Positions 6,813-13,160 of a DNA stretch of 16,067 nucleotides are shown here, one piece after another. The first letter of the stretch is position 1, and every line of letters begins with the position of its first letter. The DNA is from Pelagibius sp050290145. Its GTDB lineage: Bacteria; Pseudomonadota; Alphaproteobacteria; Kiloniellales; Kiloniellaceae. The position numbers were made by a program, and so were the translations under genes. The stretch covers positions 1-16,067 of the forward strand of contig JBNKHC010000366.1 in assembly GCA_050290145.1 (NCBI GenBank), read 5' to 3'. Under the pieces are notes generated by a model, which searched no databases, was not told where the DNA came from, and saw only the letters and a list, made by a program, of their open reading frames with translations.

Positions 6813-8743
6813 GCGGAACGGCCAAGGAGCGGAGCTGGAGCGAGCGCCTGATCGCGGCGCTGGCCGCGGTGATGTGCGTCGCCTGCATCCTGTGGAACAT
6901 CGAGACGCCGACCCGCCTGGGCGTCGCCATCCTGACCGAGCAGTACCTGGCCTTCCAGCTGGGCCTGGCGCTGACCATCGCCTTCCTGCGCTTCGGCCCC
7001 TCGGGCGACCGCAAGGCGCGCGTCGGCCTGATCGACGGCGTGGCGGCCATCGCCTGCTTCCTGGTGCTGATGTATGCGGCCTGGGATTTCTCCTACCTGC
7101 TGCGCGAACAGGCCTACCGCCCGCCGGAGATCACCGTCATCGGGCTGGTCGTCACCCTGGCGGTCATGGAGGGCATCCGGCGGCGCGCCGGCTGGACGCT
7201 CTTCGTCATCGTCGCCGCCTTCCTGGTCTACGCGCTCTTCGCCGACAAGGTGCCCGGCCAGCTCATCGGCAAGGCGCTGTCGCCGGTGCGCCTGGTGCAG
7301 TACGTCGGCTTCGACCCCAGTGCCGTCTTCTCGACGCCGCTGGTCGTCGGCACGGTCATCGTGCTGCTCTTCGTCTTCTTCGGGCAGCTGCTCTTCGCCG
7401 CGGGCGGCGGCGCCTTCTTCACCGACCTGGCCATCGCCGCCACCGGGCGCTCGCGCGGCGGCAGCGCCAAGATCTCCGTCGTCGGCTCAGCCCTCTTCGG
7501 CACCATCTCGGGCAGCGCGGTTTCCAACGTGGTCACCACGGGCGTCGTCACCATTCCGTTGATGCAGCGCGGCGGCTATTCCCGCAAGGACGCCGGCGCG
7601 ATCGAGGCGGTGGCCTCCACCGGCGGGCAGCTCACCCCGCCGATCATGGGCGCCGCCGCCTTCCTCATGGCCGAGTTCCTCGACATCTCCTATCTGACCG
7701 TCGCCGCGGCGGCGCTGATCCCGGCGCTGCTCTACTACGTCAGCGTCTTCATCCAGGTCGACCTCATCGCCGGGCGCGACCGCATCAGCCACGGCGACGA
7801 AGAGGCGCTCAGCGTGATGGACGTGCTGCGCGCCGGCTGGCATTTCGTGCTGCCGCTGGGGGTTCTGCTCGCCGCGCTCTTCTGGTGGCGCTACGACCCC
7901 GAGGACTCGGCGCTCATGGCCTCCATCGCCATCGTCCTGGTCGGCTTCCTGCGCGGCTACCGGGGCGAGCGCCTGACCCTTGCCAAACTGCGCAACGTCT
8001 TCGTCGATACCGGCACCTCCATGGTGGACCTGATCCTGGTGGTGGCGGCGGCCGGCTTCGTCATCGGCATCCTCAACATCACCGGCCTGGGCTTCGCCCT
8101 CACCCTGGTGCTGGTCAACGCCATCGGCGAGAACCTCTTCCTGCTGCTGCTGGTCTCGGCGCTGATCTGCACCCTGCTCGGCATGGGCATGCCGACCTCG
8201 GGCGTCTACGTGCTGCTGGCCGCCCTGGTTGCGCCTTCGCTGGTGCAGGCCGGCGTGCCGGCGATCGCCGCGCACCTCTTCATTCTCTACTTCGGCATGA
8301 TGTCGATGATCACGCCGCCGGTGGCGCTGGCCGCCTTCGCAGCGGCGACCATCACCAAGGCCGACCCCCTGGGCACCGGCTTCGCCGCCATGCGGGTCGG
8401 CTGGGCCGCCTACATCATCCCCTTCATCTTCGTCGGCTCGCCCGCCCTGCTGCTGGAGGGATCCTGGGGCGCCATCGCCGCCGCCACCGTTCTTTCGATC
8501 ATCGGGGTCACCGCCATCTGCGCCGGCATGGTCGGCTTCTTCCACTGCCGCCTCGGCCTGCCGGCGCGCTTGATACTCGCCGCGCTGGGGCTGGGCGCCC
8601 TGCCGGTCGGCTACCTGCCGGCGGGCTGGGACAAGATCCACATCGCCTGCGCCGTGGCGGCGCTCGGCTTCGCCGCCAGCCTGATGTTTCTTAAGCGCGG
8701 GACCGCCCGGGACAGCCAGGTCCCCAGAGAATCGACGGATTGA
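6809..8743 (+). CDS. TAXI-type TRAP transporter fused permease (DctQM fusion)
   Basis: A 644-residue inner-membrane protein with many hydrophobic segments: an N-terminal small-subunit-like part (about 1-150) followed by the large DctM-type permease. The hallmark stretch GTISGSAVSNVVTTGVV (231-247), with GGYSRKDAGAIEAVASTGGQ soon after and LTPPIMGAAAFLMAEF (275-290), identifies the TRAP large subunit. Near the C-terminal half GMGMPTSGVYV and MMSMITPPVALAAFA recur in the family. TRAP systems use a Na+ or H+ gradient and a periplasmic binding protein. The start is TTG at 6809: it overlaps the ligI TGA, and GGAG (6798-6801) is seven bases upstream, while no suitable ATG lies nearby upstream. The stop falls within the first unit of a 13-bp tandem repeat. 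Substrate unknown; organic acids such as pyrone dicarboxylate or tricarboxylates fit the context. Confidence 0.93.
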   Translation: MSGTAKERSWSERLIAALAAVMCVACILWNIETPTRLGVAILTEQYLAFQLGLALTIAFLRFGPSGDRKARVGLIDGVAAIACFLVLMYAAWDFSYLLREQAYRPPEITVIGLVVTLAVMEGIRRRAGWTLFVIVAAFLVYALFADKVPGQLIGKALSPVRLVQYVGFDPSAVFSTPLVVGTVIVLLFVFFGQLLFAAGGGAFFTDLAIAATGRSRGGSAKISVVGSALFGTISGSAVSNVVTTGVVTIPLMQRGGYSRKDAGAIEAVASTGGQLTPPIMGAAAFLMAEFLDISYLTVAAAALIPALLYYVSVFIQVDLIAGRDRISHGDEEALSVMDVLRAGWHFVLPLGVLLAALFWWRYDPEDSALMASIAIVLVGFLRGYRGERLTLAKLRNVFVDTGTSMVDLILVVAAAGFVIGILNITGLGFALTLVLVNAIGENLFLLLLVSALICTLLGMGMPTSGVYVLLAALVAPSLVQAGVPAIAAHLFILYFGMMSMITPPVALAAFAAATITKADPLGTGFAAMRVGWAAYIIPFIFVGSPALLLEGSWGAIAAATVLSIIGVTAICAGMVGFFHCRLGLPARLILAALGLGALPVGYLPAGWDKIHIACAVAALGFAASLMFLKRGTARDSQVPRESTD

Positions 8744-8780
8744 ATCGACGGATTGATTCGACGGATTGAATCAACTGACT
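8729..8780. repeat. 13-bp tandem repeat, four units, across the permease stop codon
   Basis: Units: GAATCGACGGATT (8729-8741), the identical GAATCGACGGATT (8742-8754), GATTCGACGGATT (8755-8767, one change), and a degenerate GAATCAACTGACT (8768-8780). The permease TGA (8741-8743) spans units 1 and 2. The array fills most of the 66-base gap before the TAXI binding-protein gene. Copy-number change would alter the spacer but not the protein. Confidence 0.85.
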
Positions 8781-8809
8781 GAAAGAAATTCAGCACGGGA
8801 GGAAAACCA

Positions 8810-9781
8810 ATGAGAACCTTTGCCAAAGCCCTTGCCCTGGGACTGCTCGGCAGTTCCCTCTTGACGGCCGGCGCCCTGGCCCAGGTGGTGACCGTCGCCA
8901 CCGGTGCCCAGGGCTCGCTGGCCTATAACTCCGGCCAGGCCGTCGCCAAGGTGGCCAACGACGCCGGCATCACCGCGCGCACCCAGCCGCTGGTCGGCTA
9001 TCTGCCGCTGATCAACACAGGTGAGGTCGACTTCGGCTTCTCCAACGGCGTGGAGGCCGAGTTCGCCCACTCCGGCACCGGCAACTACGACCGCGCCAAC
9101 CCCAACATCCGTCTGGTCGGCGTCATGTTCCCGCTGCGCACAGGCCTGATGGTGGTGGCCGATACCGGCATCAAGACCATCGCCGACCTGAAGGCCAAGG
9201 CCGGCGAGCTGCGCATCGCCTCGGAATACACCTCCTCCACCATCATCCCCTATTACATCGGCGGCGCGCTGGCCAACGGCGGCATGACCTACGACGACTT
9301 CCAGAAGGTGCCGGTCTCCAGCTTCGTCAAGGGCATCCAGGCCCTGGGCGACGGCCTGGTCGACGTGACCCTGATCAGCCTCAACTCCGGCGCCGGCAAG
9401 CAGGTCGAGGCCAAGATGCAGGACCGCGGCGGGCTGCAGTACGTCTCGCTCGACAACTCGCCGGAGGGGATCAAGGCCTTCAAGGATTTCCTGCCGGCGG
9501 GGAAGATCGTATCGCAACCGCAGAACGACAACATCCCCGGCCTGAAGGAAGCCGCCAACATCATCGAGGTGCCCTGGATGATGCTGACCCACGCCGACGC
9601 GGACGAGGACCTGGTCTACCGCATGACCAAGGCGGTGGCCGAGAACAACGAGGCCCTCAAGGCCTCCTTCGGGGCCTTTGGCCGCGCCAAGCTGGCGGAG
9701 ATGGCGCCGGCCAACGCCGTGCCCTACCACCCCGGCGCCCTGCGCTACTACAAGGAAGCCGGCATCAAGGTCGGCGAATGA
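8810..9781 (+). CDS. TRAP transporter TAXI-family periplasmic substrate-binding protein
   Basis: A 323-residue TAXI-family solute receptor. It begins with a clear Sec signal peptide: two basic residues, a hydrophobic core (ALALGLLGSSLLTAGALA) and a likely cut after A24 (ALA-Q). The family-typical GAQGSLAYNSGQAVAKVAND follows, then the PLINTGEVDFGFSN segment and a hinge region IKTIADLKAKAGELRIA. It would bind the solute in the periplasm and hand it to the fused permease encoded just upstream. The ATG at 8810 has GGGAGG eight bases upstream, a strong site that fits high expression of a binding protein. A GC-rich 12-bp hairpin follows the stop, perhaps protecting this part of the message. The ligand cannot be read from sequence; known TAXI ligands include glutamate and alpha-keto acids. 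Confidence 0.93.
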   Translation: MRTFAKALALGLLGSSLLTAGALAQVVTVATGAQGSLAYNSGQAVAKVANDAGITARTQPLVGYLPLINTGEVDFGFSNGVEAEFAHSGTGNYDRANPNIRLVGVMFPLRTGLMVVADTGIKTIADLKAKAGELRIASEYTSSTIIPYYIGGALANGGMTYDDFQKVPVSSFVKGIQALGDGLVDVTLISLNSGAGKQVEAKMQDRGGLQYVSLDNSPEGIKAFKDFLPAGKIVSQPQNDNIPGLKEAANIIEVPWMMLTHADADEDLVYRMTKAVAENNEALKASFGAFGRAKLAEMAPANAVPYHPGALRYYKEAGIKVGE

Positions 9782-9786
9782 GCCCT

Positions 9787-9817
9787 GCGGGAGCCGCCCG
9801 CCGCCGGCGGCTCCCGC
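9787..9817 (+). terminator. 12-bp perfect GC-rich hairpin after the TAXI gene
   Basis: GCGGGAGCCGCC (9787-9798) pairs perfectly with GGCGGCTCCCGC (9806-9817) around a 7-base loop, starting 5 bases past the TAXI stop codon. It is followed only by CATTTG, so the U-tract is poor. It is more likely a partial terminator or 3' mRNA stabiliser that makes the transporter genes more abundant than the two genes downstream. Confidence 0.6.
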
Positions 9818-9847
9818 CATTTGCACTGCGAAAGGACAAGACCGCCC

Positions 9848-10525
9848 ATGACACAGGAAATCCGTGGGACGATGACCCGGCTGACCGCCGCCGACGGCCA
9901 TGAACTGGACTGCTGGATGGAGCCCGCAAGAGGCGAGCGCCTGGGCGGCCTCGTCATCCTGCAGGAAATCTTCGGCGTCACCGACCAGCTGAAAGGCGTC
10001 GCCGCGCACTACGCCGCCCTCGGCTACGACGTCGCCATCCCGGCGCTCTTCGACCGCAAGCAGCGCGGCGCCGTGTTTCCTTTCGACCAGGGCCCGAAAG
10101 GCCGCGAACTCATGCTGGCCGCCGACCTCTCCGAGACCATGACCGACGTCAAGGCCGCGGTGAAGGCCCTCAGCGAGAAGGGCGGCAAGGTCGCGGTCAT
10201 GGGCTTCTGCTGGGGCGGCGGCCTGGCCCTGCGCGCCGCCCAGGTGCTGGACGTCGCCGGCGGTATCTCCTTCTACGGCACGCGCCTGCCGCAGTACCTG
10301 GACCGCCCGCTGAAGGCGCCGCTGCTGTGCCACTGCGGCAGCACCGACGAGCACGTGCCCATGGAGATGGTCGAGCAGATGAAGGACTACCTGCCCGAGG
10401 CCGAGGTGCACATCTACGAGGCCGGCCACGCCTTCGCCAACAATGCGCGCCCGAGCTACGTGTCCGAGGCGGCCGAGCTGGCGCACCAGCGCAGCGAAGC
10501 CTTCCTCGCCAAGGTGCTGGGCTGA
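9848..10525 (+). CDS. Dienelactone hydrolase family protein
   Basis: A 225-residue cytosolic alpha/beta hydrolase of the dienelactone hydrolase (DLH) family, which opens lactone rings in aromatic breakdown. The DLH catalytic set is visible: E40 in LQEIFGV (the glutamate that holds the nucleophile in ClcD), nucleophile C121 in GFCWGG, D167 in GSTDEHVP and H194 in EAGHAF. Length matches ClcD-type enzymes (about 230). ATG at 9848 is preferred: AGGA lies 11 bases upstream; an in-frame TTG at 9821 sits too close to the hairpin. It follows the TAXI gene by 66 bases and precedes the ModA-like gene by 12. Since ligI in the same operon already opens a pyrone lactone, this enzyme probably handles a related lactone or ester. 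The actual substrate is unknown; other carboxylesterase activities are possible. Confidence 0.88.
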   Translation: MTQEIRGTMTRLTAADGHELDCWMEPARGERLGGLVILQEIFGVTDQLKGVAAHYAALGYDVAIPALFDRKQRGAVFPFDQGPKGRELMLAADLSETMTDVKAAVKALSEKGGKVAVMGFCWGGGLALRAAQVLDVAGGISFYGTRLPQYLDRPLKAPLLCHCGSTDEHVPMEMVEQMKDYLPEAEVHIYEAGHAFANNARPSYVSEAAELAHQRSEAFLAKVLG

Positions 10526-10537
10526 GCGGCGCGGCGC

Positions 10538-11272
10538 ATGAGCGAGGATGCCGGCAGGGCGCCGCTGAGAGCCATCACTTCCGGCGCCTTCGCCGCGGCG
10601 CTGGAACGGCTGCTGCCGCTCTACCGCAGCGCCAGCGGCCGCGCGGTGGAGCTGTCTTTCGGCTCCTCCCTGGGCGCCGCGCACGACTCCATCCCCACCC
10701 GTCTGGCCGAGGGCGAACGCTTCGACGTTTACTTCCTGGCCCGCAGGGCGCTGGACGACTTCACCGCGCAAGGCTTCATCCGCGCGGGCAGCGGCATCGA
10801 CCTGGTGGAATCGCACATTGGCGCGATGGTGCGCAGCGGAGATCCGGCGCCCGACATCGGCAGTGTCGAGGCCTTCCGCAAAACCCTGCTGGCCACCCGC
10901 GCCGTGGCGCACGCGGCCAGCGCCAGCGGCATCTATCTCTCCACCGAGGTCTTTCCCGCCCTGGGGATCGCCGAGCAGATGAAAGAGACGGCGCGGACCG
11001 TCTACAGCGAGCGGGTGGGTCGCGTCGTCGCGCGCGGCGAAGCCGACCTCGGCTTCCAGCAGATCAGCGAGATCCTGCCCATCGAAGGCGTGAAGATTGT
11101 CGGGCGGCTGCCCACCGAGTTCCGCCGCCCCTTCGTGTTCTGCGCGGGCATCGGCGCCACCTCGAAGAAGGTGGAGGAAGCCAGGCACCTGCTGCGCTTC
11201 CTGGCCTCCGAGGAAGCCGCGCCGGTCATTCGCGAGACCGGCCTCGACCCGCTGTTTCCCGAAATCCCCTGA
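10538..11272 (+). CDS. Leaderless ModA-like substrate-binding-fold protein
   Basis: A 244-residue protein with the type II periplasmic-binding-protein fold of the ModA/extracellular-solute-binding group. Typical pieces are SSLGAAHDSIPTRLAEGERFDVYFL (43-67), GSGIDLVESHIGAMVRSG (84-101), the SASGIYLS ligand-loop (128-135), RGEADLGFQQISEILP (166-181) and APVIRETGLDP near the end. There is no signal peptide: the N terminus (MSEDAGRAPL) is hydrophilic, so the protein should stay in the cytosol. No ABC permease or ATPase gene is near. It is the last gene of the plus-strand operon, 12 bases after the lactone hydrolase, with a poor ribosome site, so coupling is likely. It may bind a pathway metabolite or oxyanion in the cytosol. 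It is a common but functionally obscure family member. Molybdate transport is unlikely here. Confidence 0.8.
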   Translation: MSEDAGRAPLRAITSGAFAAALERLLPLYRSASGRAVELSFGSSLGAAHDSIPTRLAEGERFDVYFLARRALDDFTAQGFIRAGSGIDLVESHIGAMVRSGDPAPDIGSVEAFRKTLLATRAVAHAASASGIYLSTEVFPALGIAEQMKETARTVYSERVGRVVARGEADLGFQQISEILPIEGVKIVGRLPTEFRRPFVFCAGIGATSKKVEEARHLLRFLASEEAAPVIRETGLDPLFPEIP

Positions 11273-11293
11273 GCGGCTGTCCGGGGGCGGTCG

Positions 11294-11665
11294 CTATTCT
11301 TCGGCGGCGAAGCCGCTGCCGGCCTGCTTATAGGCCTTGCGGGGCGGCGCGAAGATGTCCATGACCACCATGCCCTCATCGCCCGCCACCATGGTGTGCG
11401 GCAGGCCGCCCGGCGTGCGCCAGAAATCGCCGGGCTTCACCGCCACCTCCTCCTCGCCCTGGTAGCGCAGGCCCGAGCCGGAGAGGCAGTGGCCCCATTG
11501 CTCCTCGGGGTGGTGATGCAGCGTGCCCTTGGCGCCCGCCTCGAAGCGGACGATCGAGATCTGCGCATGCTCGCCGGAAAAGACGGTGGTCGTGATCCCC
11601 GGCGCGAGTTCCCGGGGCACCCCGCCCGCGGCGCTGTCGATGTTGAAGAAAAGCTGCTCCTGCAT
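11294..11665 (-). CDS. Small cupin-domain protein
   Basis: A 123-residue single-domain cupin. Motif 1 is GTLHHHPEEQWGHCLSGSG (47-65), giving likely metal ligands H50, H52 and E55 or Q56. Motif 2 is GDFWRTPGGLPH (79-90), matching G-x5-P-x-G-x2-H with ligand H90. Such proteins are dioxygenases, isomerases or binding proteins; this one has no further domain. A GGGAGG lies 12 bases upstream of ATG 11665, rather far. It is divergent from the gallate-type dioxygenase over 211 bases and converges with the ModA-like gene (21 bases between stops). The position suggests control together with the dioxygenase. Whether it is an enzyme of the pathway, for instance an isomerase of the ring-cleavage product, or a sensor is unknown. 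Confidence 0.82.
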   Translation of the reverse strand: MQEQLFFNIDSAAGGVPRELAPGITTTVFSGEHAQISIVRFEAGAKGTLHHHPEEQWGHCLSGSGLRYQGEEEVAVKPGDFWRTPGGLPHTMVAGDEGMVVMDIFAPPRKAYKQAGSGFAAEE

Positions 11666-11768
11666 GGTCTCGGTGGGCCTCCCTCTCGTGGCGGGGCCTT
11701 GCGCCGCCGTCTTTTTTCACTCCGGCAGTGTCGCATCTGGCGTCGATCCTGTCGCCCCTTTGCGGCGC

Positions 11769-11799
11769 TAAATAGCCGTTTCTTATGCCCCGGGATCAA
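11769..11799 (-). promoter_or_regulatory. Candidate promoter for the cupin gene
   Basis: On the minus strand TTGATC (11799-11794) is followed after 19 bases by TATTTA (11774-11769). The spacing is longer than ideal and the -10 match is partial. The -35 hexamer lies within the ATCAA-GT-TTGAT palindrome, so an activator or repressor bound there would affect it. Weak but the best candidate in this gap. Confidence 0.3.
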
Positions 11800-11846
11800 G
11801 TTTGATGTGGTCCGCCCGGGGCACGCTGGCGATAGTGGACCCCGGG
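11786..11846. promoter_or_regulatory. Operator-like cluster: three CCCGGG boxes at 26-bp pitch with a nested palindrome
   Basis: CCCGGG occurs at 11789-11794, 11815-11820 and 11841-11846, each exactly 26 bases from the next. The first two lie in a 9-bp perfect inverted repeat, TGCCCCGGG (11786-11794) and CCCGGGGCA (11815-11823), with 20 bases between. Inside it is ATCAA-GT-TTGAT (11795-11806). The third box ends 30 bases before the dioxygenase ATG. This lies in the divergent gap between the cupin and dioxygenase genes, the expected place for a regulator. Confidence 0.5.
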
Positions 11847-11876
11847 TAGGGCCGGCCGAGGGAAAGGACGCTTGAG

Positions 11877-13160
11877 ATGGCCAGAATCGTCGGAGGGATC
11901 GGCGCCTCGCACTCGCCGACCATCGGTTTCGCCAAGGACACCAACAAGGCAGCCGACCCTGACTGGGCGCCGATCTTCGCGGGCTTCGAGGAAATCAGGC
12001 GCTGGGTCAAGGCGCAGGACATCGACGTCCTCTTTATGATCTACAACGATCACATCTCCTCCTTCTTCTTCGACCACTACTCGGCCTTCGCGCTGGGCGT
12101 GGACGACAGCTACCGCCCCGCCGACGAGGGCGGCGGCCCGCGCGACCTGCCGCCGCTGAAGGGACAAGCCGCGCTGGCCCGCCACATCGCCTCGGCCCTG
12201 GTGGCCGACGAGTTCGACATGTCTTTCTTCCAGGCGAAGCCACTGGACCACGGCTGCTTCTCGCCGCTGTCGATGATCGCCGGCGGTGAAGAGGGCTGGT
12301 CCGGCAGCATCGTGCCGCTGCAGGTCGGCGTGCTGCAGTTTCCCATTCCCAACGCCAAACGCTGCTACCGGCTGGGACAGTCCCTGCGCAAGGCGGTGGA
12401 GAGCTTCCCCGACGACGATCTGAAGGTCGCGGTCATGGCCACCGGCGGCCTCTCGCACCAGGTCCACGGCGAGCGCTGCGGCTTCAACAACGAGGAATGG
12501 GACGAGAGGTTTCTCGATCTGCTGGAAAGCGACCCGGCGGCGCTGACCGAGCTGCGCCTGGCGGACTACGCGGAGTTGGGCGGGATGGAGGGCGCCGAGG
12601 TCATCATGTGGCTGATCATGCGCGGCGCGCTCTCGGACAAGGTGAAGCGCGTGCATCGCACGGCTTACCTGCCCTCCATGACCAACATCGCCACGGTCAT
12701 CTATGAAGACCTCGGCGCGGCACCGGCGCGGAAAGAGGTTGAGGCTTACCGGGAACACATGACCCGCGAGCTGGCCGGCGTCGAGAAGCTGGAGGGCACC
12801 TACCCCTTCACCCTGGAGCGCAGCCACAAGGCCTTCCGCGTGAACGACTTCCTGCACCGGCTGACAGAACCGGAGCACCGCAGGCGCTTCCTGGAAGATC
12901 CGGAGACGCTGTTCGAAGACTTCGGCCTCAGCGGGGAGGAACGCGACCTCATCCGCCAGCGCAAGTGGATCGAGATGATCCGCTACGGCGTCAGCTTCTT
13001 CGTCATCGAGAAGATGGCCGCCGTCGTCGGCCGCTCCAACCCCGAGATCTACGCCGCCTTCCGCGGCGAGGATCTGGAGACCTTCCAGAAGTCGCGCAAG
13101 GTAGCGATGCAGTACTCGGTGGCCGGCGGCGACAAGGCCAAGGAACTCGGCAAGCGCTAG
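11877..13160 (+). CDS. galA: Gallate dioxygenase-type extradiol ring-cleavage enzyme (LigB-LigA fusion)
   Basis: A 427-residue type II extradiol dioxygenase: an N-terminal LigB-like catalytic domain (about 1-280) joined to a C-terminal LigA-like domain (about 300-410). The length and this fusion are those of gallate dioxygenases GalA and DesB, which convert gallate to 4-oxalomesaconate with Fe(II) and O2. Likely Fe ligands are H12 (ASHSP), H59 (YNDH) and E238 (GGMEGAE; E241 is the alternative); H125 (LDHGCF) and H194 (GGLSHQ) fit active-site histidines. Y392 and Y413 sit near positions where, as I recall, DesB uses tyrosines of the partner subunit to hold gallate. 3-O-methylgallate dioxygenase (DesZ) has the same architecture and remains possible. 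AGGA lies eight bases before ATG 11877. Its stop interlocks with that of tcuB in a shared CTAG. Confidence 0.88.
   Translation: MARIVGGIGASHSPTIGFAKDTNKAADPDWAPIFAGFEEIRRWVKAQDIDVLFMIYNDHISSFFFDHYSAFALGVDDSYRPADEGGGPRDLPPLKGQAALARHIASALVADEFDMSFFQAKPLDHGCFSPLSMIAGGEEGWSGSIVPLQVGVLQFPIPNAKRCYRLGQSLRKAVESFPDDDLKVAVMATGGLSHQVHGERCGFNNEEWDERFLDLLESDPAALTELRLADYAELGGMEGAEVIMWLIMRGALSDKVKRVHRTAYLPSMTNIATVIYEDLGAAPARKEVEAYREHMTRELAGVEKLEGTYPFTLERSHKAFRVNDFLHRLTEPEHRRRFLEDPETLFEDFGLSGEERDLIRQRKWIEMIRYGVSFFVIEKMAAVVGRSNPEIYAAFRGEDLETFQKSRKVAMQYSVAGGDKAKELGKR

Noticed and set aside
6874..8694. A 606-codon plus-strand frame overlapping the TRAP permease
   Set aside because: It is an Arg/His/Pro-rich +1-type shadow; the overlapping frame encodes a clear TRAP permease.
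8729..8780. Tandem repeats considered as a CRISPR array
   Set aside because: Units are 13 bp and directly adjacent with no spacers; no cas genes are present.
9821..9847. In-frame TTG upstream start for the dienelactone hydrolase
   Set aside because: It lies 4 bases after the hairpin with no ribosome site and adds nine residues not typical of the family; ATG 9848 is preferred.
8771..11188. An 805-codon open frame on the minus strand opposite the TAXI, DLH and ModA-like genes
   Set aside because: It is antisense to three well-supported genes with recognisable motifs; its translation is low-complexity and rich in G, A, H, D, Q and R, as expected for a shadow frame in GC-rich DNA.
10538..11272. 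Molybdate ABC transporter binding protein ModA
   Set aside because: No signal peptide, no modB or modC nearby, and an operon for lactone breakdown; kept only as ModA-like fold.
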